Shown here: piece after piece, positions 1-6,944 of the stretch
How positions within the stretch are numbered: position 1 is the first letter of the stretch
How the letters are laid out: each line of letters opens with the position of its first letter
NCBI GenBank assembly: GCA_020722685.1
Contig: DYKH01000192.1
Location: 1-9,101 of the forward strand
Source of the DNA: Caldithrix sp.
GTDB lineage: Bacteria > KSB1 > UBA2214 > DYKH01
Direction: 5' to 3'
Length of the DNA: 9,101 nucleotides
Notes under the pieces: model-generated
The model's database searches: none
Told to the model about the DNA's origin: nothing
The model's input: the letters and a program-made list of their open reading frames with translations, nothing else
Program-made: the position numbers and the translations under genes

Positions 1-51
1 GACGAGTGATTTTCCAACCCCGGCGCAGCGTCCGCTCTTTTCGGTGTTGGA

Positions 52-70
52 TTGCTCACTCTTTGAGCAA
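52..70 (+). terminator. Perfect 7-bp hairpin upstream of the first gene, weak terminator candidate
   Basis: TTGCTCA (52-58) and TGAGCAA (64-70) are perfect inverted repeats around a 5-nt loop. Only a short, interrupted T-rich stretch (ACTTTCAACTT) follows, so it would be a poor Rho-independent terminator. It could end transcription from a gene to the left of the window or act as a leader hairpin for the glycosyltransferase gene. The pairing is seen directly; the role is inferred. Confidence 0.35.
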
Positions 71-94
71 ACTTTCAACTTAAAACTACCTGAC

Positions 95-103
95 TGGTAG
101 AAT
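95..103 (+). promoter_or_regulatory. Candidate extended -10 promoter for the methyltransferase-glycosyltransferase gene
   Basis: TGG-TAGAAT matches an extended -10 (TGn followed by TAGAAT at 98-103) and lies 46 bp before the start codon. No good -35 is visible at the proper distance, which is tolerable for an extended -10. The site overlaps a small inverted repeat, CTACC (86-90) and GGTAG (96-100), which could form an operator or a hairpin. This is a pattern match only. Confidence 0.3.
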
Positions 104-148
104 GCTCTTCGTCTGGCAGTTTCACGGCCCAGAAATAGGATTAGGAAT

Positions 149-2896
149 ATGAGTAATTCTTCTTTTTTTGATGCGTATTACTATGAACATGGGTGTGGTC
201 GCCCGTACAAACGAGATGAAGGCTGGCTGAATTTCTTCGATGGGATCGCGAAGAGAATTATCGAAGAATCTGAGCCCAAGACCGTACTGGACGCCGGCTG
301 CGCCCTGGGTTTTTTGGTGGAGGCTTTTCGCAACCATGGGGTGGAAGCCTTCGGGGTTGACATTTCCAGGTTTGCCATAGAAAATGTTTATGCTGATATT
401 AAACCGTACTGCTGGGTCGGGTCAGTATGCGAGCCGTTTCCTCAAAAATATGACCTGATTACCTGCATCGAAGTATTGGAGCACCTGGCCCAGCGGGATT
501 CGGAAAAGGCGATTGCCAATCTTTGCGCGCATGCCAACGAAATTATTTTTTCTTCGACACCCTTTGACTATAAAGAGTCAACTCACTTTAATGTTCAGCC
601 TCCTGAATATTGGGCAGAGCAATTTGCGCGCCGCGGTTTTTACAGAGACTTGGAATCCGATATGTCATTCATCACACCCTGGGCAGTGAAATTTGTAAAA
701 ACCAACCGATCGAACCCCAGGCTTGTTCGAGAGTACGAGCGTAAGTTCTGGTATTTATGGAAGGAAAATACAGACCTGCGCGCATTATCGGCTGAGATGC
801 GCCAGAATTTAAGTGAACAGGCTGATCAAGTTCGGGAGAAGGAGCAGTCCGTGCAGGCACTGACAGCGCAAACAGCGGAGAAGGAGCAAACCGTGCAGGC
901 ACTCTCGGCTCAGGTGGTGGCGCTCTCGGCTCAGTTAACAGGAATATTAAATGGTAGGGCTTGGAAATTTGCACTATTCCTTCGCCAAATTCGAATGAAA
1001 CTATTGCCTCCCGGCGGTCGGCGTGAAAAACTGACACGATGGGCATACTCGGCTCTTAAGATATGGCGTAGAGAAGGTTTGATAACTTTGATACGGAAGA
1101 TAAAGGAGCGCCTTGTACGAAAATCAGGCGTGCCGTTTTCTGACTATCAAGATTGGATTCTAAAAAACGAGCCCAGCACGGAGCAATTGGCAGAACAACG
1201 CGCGAAGGCCAATGACTTTGCCTATAAGCCGCTCATTAGTGTGGTGGTGCCTGTGTGGAATACTCCGGCAAAAATACTGGTTCAAACGATCAGGTCTGTG
1301 GTGGATCAAACCTATGACAAATGGGAACTTTGCATAGCAGATGGTAATTCTGATCCTGAGACAAAAAAGGTTTTGTCATATTGGGCTAAAAAGGATGTCC
1401 GTATCAAGATTAAGTTCCTCGATGAGAATAAGGGAATAGCGGTTAATTCGAATGAAGCCTTGTCGCTTGCTCAAGGTGAATTTGTTGCCTTTCTGGATCA
1501 CGATGATTTGCTAGCACCTTTTGCGCTTTTTGAAGTTGTTAGTACACTTCAGCAATGTCCAAACGCAGATTTGATTTATTCTGATGAAGATTTAATTTCA
1601 ATGGATGACAAAAGAAGATTTGGTCCTCATTTTAAACCAGCCTATACCCCAGATCTTTTAAGAAGCATTAATTATATTACTCATCTCCTGGTTATTCGTA
1701 AAGCGCCGGGAGATAAAATTGGCTGGCTAAGAAATGGATATGATGGCGCACAAGATTATGACCTTACCCTTCGTATGGTTGAGCAGGCAAGAGAAATAGC
1801 GCATATTCCCAAAGTGCTTTACCATTGGAGACATTGGTCATCTTCAACAACCAACACATCCAATGCTTCTTCTGTTGCCAAGAAACATGCTAATGAATCA
1901 GGGAAGAAGGCCCTCAAGGAGCATTTGGAGCGGTGTGGGCTTAATGGCGTTGTTGAAGATGGCCCTGATCTTACTACATACCAAGTGAGGTATGCCATTA
2001 TAGATCGCCCATTGGTTTCTATCATTATTTTAAACCGAGATCATTCGCAGGAATTGCGCGAATGTATCACTTCAATTCGGAACAAATCCACTTATGAAAA
2101 TTACGAAATCATTGTTGTTGAAAACACAAGTCAGGAGGAACAAACGTTTCGTCTATATGATGAACTTAAAAAAGACCCATCCATAAGAATTATTGAATAT
2201 AAACAACCCTTTAACTTCGCCCGCGCCAACAATTTTGCTGTTGGTCATGCGCGTGGTGATGTGTTCTTGTTTTTAAACAATGACACCGAAGTAATTTCTC
2301 GCGACTGGTTGGAGCGAATGCTTGAGCATACCCTTCGAAAAGAAGTGGGGATTGTTGGCTCAAAACTTTATTACCCCAATAATACCATTCAGCATGCGGG
2401 TATTATTCTTGGAATAGGAGGTTTCGCGGGGCATTCTCATAAACACTCTCCTGGCAATGCTACTGGATATATTAATCGTTTGAGATTGATCCAGAATTAC
2501 TCCGCTGTCACAGGCGCTTGTTTGATGATTCGGAAGGATGTTTTCCACGAGATTGGAGGTTTCGATGAGCAATATGAGTTGGCTATAAGTGATGTTGATC
2601 TCTGTTTGAAGGCCATATCAAGCCACTACTTGATTGTTTGGACACCTTACGCAGAACTGTATCACCACGAATCCAAGACTAGAGGATACGAAGATAATGA
2701 AGAAAAACGGAGAAGACTTAAAGGAGAGATTGATCGGTTAAAACAAAAATGGTCAGGTTTTCTGGAACGAGGAGACGAGTATTACAACCCGAATCTATCT
2801 CTGTCTGCCGAGAATTTCAGCATCAATCCAAACCCGCTCAATGTGTCAGTCAGGGTTAAGCCCGGTTTTGCGATGGACCAGGGTAAACTTAAGTAA
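149..2896 (+). CDS. SAM methyltransferase - coiled coil - tandem GT2 glycosyltransferase
   Basis: This 915-residue protein has no signal peptide or membrane segment, so it probably works at the cytoplasmic face of the membrane on a surface glycan. Residues about 40-190 form a class I SAM methyltransferase; the SAM-binding motif is VLDAGCALGFL (46-56), followed by the acidic residue of GVD (69-71) and CIEVLEHL (106-113). Residues about 205-268 are a Glu/Gln/Ala-rich coiled coil with 14-residue repeats, then a basic linker (about 268-325). GT2 domain 1 begins at PLISVVVPVWN (361-371) and has the DxD-like FLDHDDLL (448-455) and QDYDLTLR (535-542). GT2 domain 2 begins at PLVSIIILNRD (621-631) and has FLNNDTEV (708-715), a GGFDE motif (803-807) and SDVDLCL (814-820). 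Tandem GT2 enzymes of this type usually add alternating sugars, often rhamnose, to O-antigen-like chains, and a fused methyltransferase may cap the chain. The sugar specificity cannot be read from sequence. The start has AGGA (137-140) 8 nt upstream. Confidence 0.9.
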   Translation: MSNSSFFDAYYYEHGCGRPYKRDEGWLNFFDGIAKRIIEESEPKTVLDAGCALGFLVEAFRNHGVEAFGVDISRFAIENVYADIKPYCWVGSVCEPFPQKYDLITCIEVLEHLAQRDSEKAIANLCAHANEIIFSSTPFDYKESTHFNVQPPEYWAEQFARRGFYRDLESDMSFITPWAVKFVKTNRSNPRLVREYERKFWYLWKENTDLRALSAEMRQNLSEQADQVREKEQSVQALTAQTAEKEQTVQALSAQVVALSAQLTGILNGRAWKFALFLRQIRMKLLPPGGRREKLTRWAYSALKIWRREGLITLIRKIKERLVRKSGVPFSDYQDWILKNEPSTEQLAEQRAKANDFAYKPLISVVVPVWNTPAKILVQTIRSVVDQTYDKWELCIADGNSDPETKKVLSYWAKKDVRIKIKFLDENKGIAVNSNEALSLAQGEFVAFLDHDDLLAPFALFEVVSTLQQCPNADLIYSDEDLISMDDKRRFGPHFKPAYTPDLLRSINYITHLLVIRKAPGDKIGWLRNGYDGAQDYDLTLRMVEQAREIAHIPKVLYHWRHWSSSTTNTSNASSVAKKHANESGKKALKEHLERCGLNGVVEDGPDLTTYQVRYAIIDRPLVSIIILNRDHSQELRECITSIRNKSTYENYEIIVVENTSQEEQTFRLYDELKKDPSIRIIEYKQPFNFARANNFAVGHARGDVFLFLNNDTEVISRDWLERMLEHTLRKEVGIVGSKLYYPNNTIQHAGIILGIGGFAGHSHKHSPGNATGYINRLRLIQNYSAVTGACLMIRKDVFHEIGGFDEQYELAISDVDLCLKAISSHYLIVWTPYAELYHHESKTRGYEDNEEKRRRLKGEIDRLKQKWSGFLERGDEYYNPNLSLSAENFSINPNPLNVSVRVKPGFAMDQGKLK
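836..940 (+). repeat. In-gene 42-bp tandem repeat encoding coiled-coil heptads
   Basis: Two 42-bp units (836-877 and 878-919) both begin GAGAAGGAGCA and encode the 14-residue repeats EKEQSVQALTAQTA and EKEQTVQALSAQVV, that is two heptads each. A 21-bp partial copy follows (GCTCTCGGCTCAG recurs 21 bp apart). The repeat lies between the methyltransferase and the first GT2 domain and sets the spacer length. DNA identity is high, so copy number could vary by slippage without shifting the frame. Confidence 0.75.
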
Positions 2897-2958
2897 AGCT
2901 GGCCACGGCAAACACGCTCGCGATTTACGGCATCATTGCCAGTTATTTGATGAGGTCA

Positions 2959-2989
2959 TTGATAAAACTACAGCACAGTGTGTTATACT
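2959..2989 (+). promoter_or_regulatory. Candidate sigma70-type promoter with extended -10
   Basis: TTGATA (2959-2964) is followed after 19 bp by TATACT (2984-2989), which is preceded by TGT, an extended -10. The spacing is long, but the hexamers and the TGn element are good. Transcription would start near 2996 and reach the methyltransferase start at 3324 through a hairpin-containing leader. Inferred from motif match only. Confidence 0.45.
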
Positions 2990-3019
2990 CGTTAAGGTTG
3001 AAAATCTGCATTTTCTGAC

Positions 3020-3029
3020 CTACCGGTAG
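3020..3029. repeat. Perfect 10-bp palindrome CTACCGGTAG downstream of the candidate promoter
   Basis: CTACCGGTAG is perfectly self-complementary and sits about 25 bp after the predicted transcription start, where a repressor operator would fit. A looser relative, CTACC-TGACT-GGTAG (86-100), lies at the candidate promoter of the first gene. The same half-sites at two promoters may mean a shared regulator, but two occurrences of a 5-bp arm are weak evidence. Confidence 0.3.
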
Positions 3030-3187
3030 CAGGAAAAATGTAAGTTTCTATCCTTAACAGGTATATATCTATGCTTGGTTCGCGCCTGTAAATCTATGAC
3101 CAAGATTTATTATCTACTGAAGATTAATATACTCAGCACGGTCACAAATTGCGCTTTTGTGAAAGTAAAATCGAGCCGTAAATGTGG

Positions 3188-3206
3188 GGCGGATTGGCAA
3201 TCCGCC
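3188..3206. repeat. REP-like palindrome (GGCGGATT-GGC-AATCCGCC)
   Basis: An 8-bp perfect stem with a 3-nt loop lies in intergenic DNA. The surrounding text (TGGGGCGGATTGGCAATCC and so on) translates in one frame to ADWQSA, a peptide I recall from spurious short ORFs in many environmental bacterial genomes where this palindrome is dispersed. I infer a REP/MITE-like dispersed element. Only one copy is in the window, so dispersal cannot be shown here. Confidence 0.5.
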
Positions 3207-3323
3207 TTACGCGCAGACATATATGGCGGCATATTTCAACAAAGTTCGAGAGGGGAAAACCGCAGTTTATGCCTGTGTTCAGTATAGCACTTCAACCTAA
3301 AACATGGAAAGGAACAAATTACT

Positions 3324-4061
3324 ATGTGGTGGAAAAAATCCAAGAAGGATACCGAAAGCAAAGCATCCCAGGCGGCAGGAGGAAATCTGGAGAATGAATT
3401 CAAGAAACGCAGTCCCTGGGTGACAAAATTCGTTATTGACGGAAAGGAGTTTGGTGGGGATTTCGATGCTTTGAACGACAAACGCCTGGAGTGGTTCTTC
3501 CAGTATTTTCCCGAGGCCTCGACCATTCTGGAATTGGGCAGTCTCGAAGGAGGACATACATTCGGACTGGCCCGGCATCCGCACGTCAGGCGCATCCTTG
3601 GTATTGAGGGGCGCGAGTCCAACATACATAAGGCACAATTCGTTCAGCAGTTGTTGAATGTCGACAATGTTGAATTCATCAATGCCAATCTGGAGAAGAC
3701 GAACTTGGCGAGCTGGGGGCAGTTCGATGCTGTTTTTTGCGTTGGTCTGCTATATCACTTGCCCAACCCCTGGGACCTGGTCGAGCAGATGGCGCGTGTC
3801 AGCAAGAATCTATTCATCTGGACACACTATACCGATTCCGAAAGGGCAGACCAAGTTGTGAATGGGTATCGGGGAATACTGTATCGGGAACACGGTATGG
3901 CTGATTCGCTCAGCGGCATGTCTGCCAAGTCTTTCTGGCCCACCTTTGACGCGCTTACAGAGATGCTCAACCGCTATGGGTTCGCCACGATTCATACCAT
4001 CGAGGATGATCGGCTTCATCCACACGGACCAGCCATCACTCTCGCAGCTATAGCGCCATGA
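3324..4061 (+). CDS. Class I SAM-dependent methyltransferase, glycan-cluster type
   Basis: This 245-residue soluble protein has a Rossmann-type methyltransferase fold. The SAM-binding motif I is ILELGSLEGGHT (68-79), the following acidic residue is in GIEGRE (93-98), FINANLE (118-124) fits the region that contacts the adenine, and FDAVFCVGLLYHLPNP (134-149) is the post-motif strand with the LYHL signature also seen in CmoB-like and DUF1698-like enzymes. The C-terminal half (about 165-245) carries Trp, His and Tyr residues that could form the acceptor pocket. The basic, Lys-rich N-terminus (about 1-30) is probably disordered. The start is supported by AAGGA (3309-3313) 10 nt upstream. Next to a GT2 gene, a sugar or lipid-linked glycan is the likely acceptor, but this is inferred; a small metabolite or RNA is possible. 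Its stop overlaps the ATG of a 27-codon micro-ORF. Confidence 0.85.
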   Translation: MWWKKSKKDTESKASQAAGGNLENEFKKRSPWVTKFVIDGKEFGGDFDALNDKRLEWFFQYFPEASTILELGSLEGGHTFGLARHPHVRRILGIEGRESNIHKAQFVQQLLNVDNVEFINANLEKTNLASWGQFDAVFCVGLLYHLPNPWDLVEQMARVSKNLFIWTHYTDSERADQVVNGYRGILYREHGMADSLSGMSAKSFWPTFDALTEMLNRYGFATIHTIEDDRLHPHGPAITLAAIAP

Positions 4062-4141
4062 CTAACCAAACGACGCGTGTCCTCGACAGCAACTACTGCC
4101 CCGATAACTGGCCACGCGCGCCGAAATGGCTGTGTTCCTGA
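4058..4141 (+). CDS. 27-codon micro-ORF overlapping the methyltransferase stop (ATGA)
   Basis: The ATG at 4058-4060 overlaps the TGA at 4059-4061, the classic arrangement for translational coupling, and the frame (MTNQTTRVLDSNYC...) stays open to a TGA at 4139-4141. I recognise no family. It may be a truncated remnant of the next gene of a former operon, a real small protein, or chance, since an ATGA junction arises easily. No independent ribosome binding site is evident. Weakly supported. Confidence 0.25.
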   Translation: MTNQTTRVLDSNYCPDNWPRAPKWLCS

Positions 4142-4203
4142 TAAAAACATTAAAACATTTGACTTTCTATAAGAGACTCAAGCAGTAACGGCTGGAGCAA
4201 GAT

Positions 4204-4209
4204 TATAAT
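4204..4209 (+). promoter_or_regulatory. Consensus -10 (TATAAT) upstream of the 698-residue secreted protein
   Basis: A perfect TATAAT lies inside the 10-bp palindrome GATTATAATC (4201-4210). The sequence about 17 bp upstream (AGCAGT, 4181-4186) is a poor -35; a good TTGACT (4159-4164) is too far away. If used, transcription would begin near 4216, giving a leader of about 75 nt before the main start at 4290. The upstream A/T-rich stretch (4141-4170) could act as an UP-like element. Confidence 0.4.
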
Positions 4210-4215
4210 CTCCTC

Positions 4216-4293
4216 ATGGAACATTCTATGAGGTTCGGTACTCCCGGCGGATCTATCGCTGGAGCATCGGTGTCTTCGAGGAGCAAAAAATGA
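4216..4293 (+). CDS. Possible 25-codon upstream ORF ending in ATGA at the secreted-protein start
   Basis: The ATG at 4216 falls 6 nt after the TATAAT, where the transcript is predicted to start, so it would be read as a leaderless ORF. Its frame (MEHSMRFGTPGG...) ends at TGA 4291-4293, overlapping the ATG (4290-4292) of the secreted-protein gene. That layout would couple the two. The main gene has its own strong GAGGAG site inside this ORF, so coupling is not needed. No family resemblance; may be chance. Confidence 0.2.
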   Translation: MEHSMRFGTPGGSIAGASVSSRSKK

Positions 4294-6386
4294 ACTCGTT
4301 TCGTGCTTTCGTTACGGCGATTCTTCTGGGCGCTTTCATAATCGGCGCAAGCCCGCAAGTTACTCCAGTGGTGAATACAAGCCAAGCGGGGCCAACTATT
4401 GATTTTGTTAACCCTACTAACCTCCAGGTCACTGTGGGCGAAGGCGACGATTTTGCTAGCCGCGTGCTGGCTAACCCTTGGGATATGAATGAACGGCGGG
4501 ACATAGGATACGAGATTGCCTTTAGCAACATATCTGCTTCGAATGGGGTCTGGCAAGCCACCTTCGATGGAATAGACGACGCCACAGGTGGCGCCTCGAG
4601 CAGTTACTTCTTTCCATGGTTTCAGGGATTCAGCACGCCGATCAACACATCGCAAGGCACAATGTTGAGTCAGGAACTGGCTTGGAACCTGGTTGGCGCG
4701 CAAGACAAGTATGCAGTTGACACTTCGAAATATACACAGTTGTCATTCCGTATGTACACCTCAGCGCGGACGCAGTACTATGTGCGTTGGACCGGCGCCA
4801 AGCCAGTAACATGGCCAGGAGATATTTTGCCGTACGATGGACGGTTCGGCGGTAATGACGGATGCTACACTGGCAATAGTTATATCGCCTGGCCGGCTGG
4901 TTGGCGCACGTATTACTTTGACCTGACCCAAAACAATGGAGAGGATAACGTGCGGTTAGGCGCTTGGCAAAGCCAATCGAGTGTACGCGGCATACGGATT
5001 GATCCCAGCGCATCCGCGCCTACCGGAACGCAGGTCAAGGTGGATTGGGTCCGCCTTACCGATCCATCGTCGTCACCAACAATCAATATTCAGTGGAATG
5101 TGACTGGACTTGAGAGTGGCGACCTGGTGGATATTTGGATCGCCGATAACCCGAATGGTACCGATGCGCTTTCTCCGTTGATCCGAGGTATTCCCGCGAC
5201 TGCCGGGTCGTACTCATTCAAGACCAGCATTCTTGCGCCCGGACAGTACTATTTCCGTTTGTATCTGATGCGGGGGAATTCACCATACAATGGATGCGGG
5301 CCTGATGCGATAAAGGCAACCACGGGGTGGGTTGGTCCGCTGACCATTGTTGCGGCGCCTACGCTCAAGATTCTAAGGCCCGGTATGCTCAACGGCGCGG
5401 ATTATGCGACCACCGTGTTGGGCAATCCATGGGATATGAGCGATTCGTCAGATATTGTGACCCCCGGATCGTCAAATGGTTATCCGGAGACGCTCGCGGA
5501 TAAACAGTTCATCGATGGCGCTTTTTGTGCGCGTGCCATCATGCATCAGGCCGGGCAGCAGCAATCGGACGCGCAACTTTGGCTGAATACTGGTGGACTT
5601 CCACCCTTCTATACGAACATCAAACCGATTGACACGACCAAATATCGCTACTTTTCAGTTCGTATGAAGGTGGATACGCCATTGCCTGGAAAAGATATCA
5701 ACTGGTCCATTATGAATGGGTGGGGCTCCCGCATAGTCTGGTGGAACAACGGGATACAGGCCGATGGGTCGGAGAGCAAGTATGGATTCCTGTACGAGGG
5801 CTGGCACACCTATTTTGTAGATCTGGCCCGGGCGACGCTGCCTGCTAGCCTCATTTCCAATCCTGGGCAGGCAGATAACATCTTGGTTCCGATCGAGGAA
5901 AATAGTTACCCCGCGCAACACGGATGGACACAGATTGGCAGCGCCAATTATCTGCGTTTTGATCCGCTAGAAACGACGCAGACTGCTCTAAACAGCGGGG
6001 CGGATGTTTTCTGCATTGACTGGATTAGACTAACCGCTCAGGACCGCGTGACAAGAGGCCAACCGTACCCCATTCAATACATGTACGTAGCCAACCCATC
6101 GCAGCAAGCCAACCTGACTTTCTACTACACCACGGATCCTTCCGCCAATTCGACTCCCCCTACCCAGGTGGTTCAGCCTTATATCCCACCGAACGGTCTA
6201 AACCGAGTATACCTTCCGATGGTTCTGAGGAATTTTAGTACCTTCCCCGACACGTTTCCTGCTGGATATACATTCATGTGGGATACCAATGGCGTCCCGA
6301 CAGGCATCTACTACATCTGCGTGAAGGCGGATGATGGAAGCAACCAAACAGTTTACTGTAGTGATGCGCCTGTTAGCGTCCAATAA
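4290..6386 (+). CDS. Secreted multidomain beta-sandwich protein with internal duplication
   Basis: This 698-residue protein starts with a Sec-type signal peptide (Arg5, hydrophobic 6-19, small residues GAS at 19-21). The rest is a duplicated A-B-A'-B' unit. Domain A (about 36-258) and A' (about 358-583) share DFASRVLANPWDM (54-66) with DYATTVLGNPWDM (371-383), AGWRTYYFDL (203-212) with EGWHTYFVDL (503-512), and VDWVRLT (251-257) with IDWIRLT (576-582). They resemble jelly-roll carbohydrate-binding or galactose-binding-like domains, an inference from Trp/Tyr-rich strands. Domains B (about 263-354) and B' (about 587-697) look like Ig-like folds. VYLPMVLRN (640-648) interrupts B'. No catalytic motif is recognisable, so a binding or structural role outside the cell is likelier than an enzyme. 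GAGGAG (4278-4283), 6 nt before the ATG, fixes the start. The gene probably once continued into the BACON-like ORF at 6422-6760. Confidence 0.8.
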   Translation: MNSFRAFVTAILLGAFIIGASPQVTPVVNTSQAGPTIDFVNPTNLQVTVGEGDDFASRVLANPWDMNERRDIGYEIAFSNISASNGVWQATFDGIDDATGGASSSYFFPWFQGFSTPINTSQGTMLSQELAWNLVGAQDKYAVDTSKYTQLSFRMYTSARTQYYVRWTGAKPVTWPGDILPYDGRFGGNDGCYTGNSYIAWPAGWRTYYFDLTQNNGEDNVRLGAWQSQSSVRGIRIDPSASAPTGTQVKVDWVRLTDPSSSPTINIQWNVTGLESGDLVDIWIADNPNGTDALSPLIRGIPATAGSYSFKTSILAPGQYYFRLYLMRGNSPYNGCGPDAIKATTGWVGPLTIVAAPTLKILRPGMLNGADYATTVLGNPWDMSDSSDIVTPGSSNGYPETLADKQFIDGAFCARAIMHQAGQQQSDAQLWLNTGGLPPFYTNIKPIDTTKYRYFSVRMKVDTPLPGKDINWSIMNGWGSRIVWWNNGIQADGSESKYGFLYEGWHTYFVDLARATLPASLISNPGQADNILVPIEENSYPAQHGWTQIGSANYLRFDPLETTQTALNSGADVFCIDWIRLTAQDRVTRGQPYPIQYMYVANPSQQANLTFYYTTDPSANSTPPTQVVQPYIPPNGLNRVYLPMVLRNFSTFPDTFPAGYTFMWDTNGVPTGIYYICVKADDGSNQTVYCSDAPVSVQ

Positions 6387-6415
6387 GACTGGGCGGGATT
6401 GTAAAATCTGTCCAA
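6378..6415. repeat. 6-bp direct repeat GTCCAA bounding a frame-breaking 32-bp segment
   Basis: GTCCAA occurs at 6378-6383, as the last sense codons before the TAA of the secreted-protein gene, and at 6410-6415. Removing one repeat plus the intervening 26 bp (32 bp in all) would join the frames to read ...PVSVQTGVPILNVP..., running into the BACON-like module. The repeat and the frame arithmetic are seen directly; that an insertion happened is inference. Confidence 0.45.
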
Positions 6416-6421
6416 ACAGGA

Positions 6422-6760
6422 GTGCCCATACTCAATGTGCCGGCTGCCGTCAATATTTTGGCCGGGCTGAATTATTCGGTGAACAAGGGTTACTTTAATA
6501 TCAAGAACGATGGAGGCGGCACGCTGCAATGGACAGCAACCAGCCAGACCCCCAGCCTGATCACGATGGATACGCCTACGGGACAGACGACTACACAGGG
6601 AACGATTGCCTTCACCCTGAATGTCGGCTCGCTCTCGCCTGGGGACTATGTTGGCACGATTTACGTTGACGCCGGTACAGCAGGAACTGCCACGGTGACC
6701 GTTAATGTGAAGGTGGTTGATATTTTGTATAAAGTCCACTTGCCTCTCGTCGCGCGTTAA
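6422..6760 (+). CDS. BACON-like domain ORF, probably the detached C-terminus of the preceding gene
   Basis: The 112-residue frame begins at a GTG and contains one beta-sandwich resembling the BACON family: FNIKNDGGGTLQWTATSQ (25-42), then LSPGDYVGTIYVDAG (71-85) and a terminal strand TVTVNVKVV. BACON-type domains are usually C-terminal adhesion or glycan-binding modules of large secreted proteins. It ends in VHLPLVAR directly before the stop. There is no signal peptide, and the GTG falls almost at the domain boundary with AGGA abutting it, too close to act as a ribosome binding site. The frame is open upstream to 6377, just before the stop of the preceding gene. I therefore think it is the displaced end of that protein, out of frame after a small insertion or an assembly error, rather than an independent gene. 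If translated alone it would stay in the cytoplasm. Confidence 0.6.
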   Translation: MPILNVPAAVNILAGLNYSVNKGYFNIKNDGGGTLQWTATSQTPSLITMDTPTGQTTTQGTIAFTLNVGSLSPGDYVGTIYVDAGTAGTATVTVNVKVVDILYKVHLPLVAR

Positions 6761-6944
6761 ACGCCTGGTAAGTACGGAAAAAGGCCTTCGCCCGTCTTTC
6801 TTCCACACTTGCTCCTTCCTTTATATTTTCCTGCTTTTCATATTCGCCCTTTCGCCGCCAATTTTGCAGAAATGCCCAAAACACAGCCAGTGGCGATCTC
6901 CCCGATGAGTACCTTCAGCCCGCCATAGAGAAACATCGAAACCC

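Larger units (their letters stand above)
2897..3323. other. 427-bp intergenic region between the GT2 gene and the second methyltransferase gene
   Basis: I see no convincing gene here; the short open frames have no family resemblance and overlap palindromes. It holds a candidate promoter (2959-2989), a weak hairpin GAAAAT-CTGC-ATTTTC (3000-3015), a perfect 10-bp palindrome CTACCGGTAG (3020-3029), a 7-bp hairpin TCACAAA/TTTGTGA (3142-3162) and a REP-like palindrome (3188-3206). No strong T-tailed terminator follows the GT2 gene. The length and the promoter suggest that the downstream methyltransferase gene has its own transcription start and a leader of about 330 nt. Confidence 0.6.

Noticed and set aside
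3142..3162. CRP-like operator (TCACAAA...TTTGTGA)
   Set aside because: The half-sites face the wrong way for a CRP/FNR consensus (TGTGA...TCACA); it is only a modest 7-bp hairpin.
2841..3397. Short + strand frames spanning the GT2 gene end and the intergenic palindromes
   Set aside because: They overlap real genes out of frame or translate a palindromic repeat; there is no conserved motif.
3236..3638. Two minus-strand frames overlapping the second methyltransferase start
   Set aside because: They are shadows of the well-supported + strand gene and show no domain signal.
6353..6808. Minus-strand 151-codon frame with a good ribosome binding site (AAGGAAGGAG before GTG)
   Set aside because: It runs antisense through the BACON-like module and the end of the secreted-protein gene and has low-complexity, motif-free sequence; the purine-rich site is the complement of the pyrimidine tract.
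6838..6936. Minus-strand 32-codon hydrophobic peptide
   Set aside because: No ribosome binding site, promoter or family match; described in the intergenic entry only.
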